Positions 63,500 to 64,000 of a DNA stretch of 64,000 nt are shown piece by piece (the first letter of the stretch is position 1; every line of letters begins with the position of its first letter). This stretch comes from Sepiola atlantica (lineage: Eukaryota; Mollusca; Cephalopoda; Sepiida; Sepiolidae): NCBI GenBank assembly GCA_963556195.1, contig OY744525.1, positions 81,264,040 through 81,328,039 on the forward strand, given 5' to 3'. The position numbers and the translations under genes were made by a program. The notes below the pieces were generated by a model. It did no database searches, was not told the origin of the DNA, and saw nothing but the letters and a program-made list of their open reading frames with translations.

Positions 63500-63705
63500 T
63501 CTGTTCTGGTCGATCTCAAGGTCTGAGGCATTACTTCCTCCTTTGAGATGGGAGGAGGGATGCCGATCGCCTGAGGCGGCTTCACCGGGGCATACCAACG
63601 AGGTTAGATTATGGAAAAAATTTTCACTCATTCAGAATATACCCTTGGCGGGATATATTCTTCACTATAAACTGACCTTGTGTCTAACTTTTTCGTAGTC
63701 GGGGC
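63500..63705 (+). mobile_element. U2-SINE long-subfamily copy
   Basis: TCTGTTCTGGTC may be the last part of a U2 head. The body has GAGGCATTACTTCCTCC, GATGCCGATCGCCTGAGGCG, ACCGGGGCATACCAACGAGG and the end TGACCTTGTGTCTAAC. Confidence 0.45.
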
Positions 63706-64000
63706 AGGAAAAAAACTTAGCTTCTTATATGGAGGGGGGTCGGAAAGACTTGAAAGGCTGTGATGATAATAATATTGTAGATATAATTTATTTACTCCCC
63801 GCGAGAGCAAGTACGACCATAATACCTAGTTTAAGTGAAGCAAATGACTCCTAGTGCATATCACACCAAGAGGACAGTGACCAAAAAATAAAATAACACA
63901 AGCAAGCTTCCCACTTTTATAATTAATTGTTGCTGCAGATTATAATTTATTTTAAATTTAAAAAAATTTTCAACTCCTATATATAAATAGATATAAATAA
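63706..64000. other. No gene seen
   Basis: Mixed then AT-rich sequence to the end of the window. ACTCCCCGCGAGAGC near 63794 may be another SINE end. Nothing else recognised. Confidence 0.3.

Overview
The window looks like nuclear DNA of a cephalopod mollusc, most likely an octopus. It is AT-rich, gene-poor and packed with degraded LINE fragments, SINEs, fold-back elements and long (TA)n tracts. It contains two large C2H2 zinc-finger genes whose coding parts are uninterrupted by introns. Octopus genomes are known for C2H2 expansion and SINE abundance, but the species call is inference. There are no operons, CRISPR arrays or intact transposable-element ORFs.

Two protein-coding genes are well supported. 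The first is on the plus strand at 31450-33483 (677 aa, ten fingers). The second is on the minus strand at 52933-56283 (1116 aa, nine fingers, then 59 in-register copies of an 11-residue Cys/Lys/Ser/Asn-rich repeat). They point toward each other about 19 kb apart. Both start with MY, both have a likely splice acceptor just upstream of the ATG, and both share a short C-terminal motif (S-Q-x-W-[ED]-N ... P-R-x-[FY]). Their recognition helices are unusually uniform: Gln at -1 with Asn at +3 in gene 1, and Gln at -1 with His at +3 in gene 2. This suggests binding to simple triplet repeats (nAA and nGA). A few isolated exon-like pieces (20569-20638, an exon ending at 21154, 46475-46539, 60810-61034) are weaker candidates.

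Layout. 1-6 kb: a 125-bp palindrome, then LINE copies with a restriction-like-endonuclease C-terminus, one carrying three later SINE insertions. 6.4-8.3 kb: a 1.1-kb inverted repeat whose arms each carry a hammerhead-like motif. 8.5-16 kb: U2-derived SINEs, a tRNA-headed SINE, TIR elements and microsatellites. 16-20 kb: a minus-strand LINE split by a 438-bp TIR element, then a good U2-SINE copy. 20-31 kb: candidate 5' exons, 5S rRNA-like sequences, a GC-rich fold-back, LINE tails and a 37-bp tandem array. 31-35 kb: zinc-finger gene 1 and a 650-bp TA-rich satellite. 35-50 kb: LINE fragments of several families. 50-57 kb: a piggyBac-like MITE, a TIR element and zinc-finger gene 2. 57-64 kb: more LINE tails and SINEs.

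The most interesting non-gene signals are three. One is a SINE family headed by the 5' end of U2 snRNA, with target-site duplications visible where copies sit inside a LINE. Another is hammerhead-ribozyme-like cores in several repeat families, many lying shortly upstream of a (TA)n tail. The third is a tRNA-headed SINE that also carries a hammerhead-like core. All assignments come from reading the sequence; no alignment, folding or database search was run.
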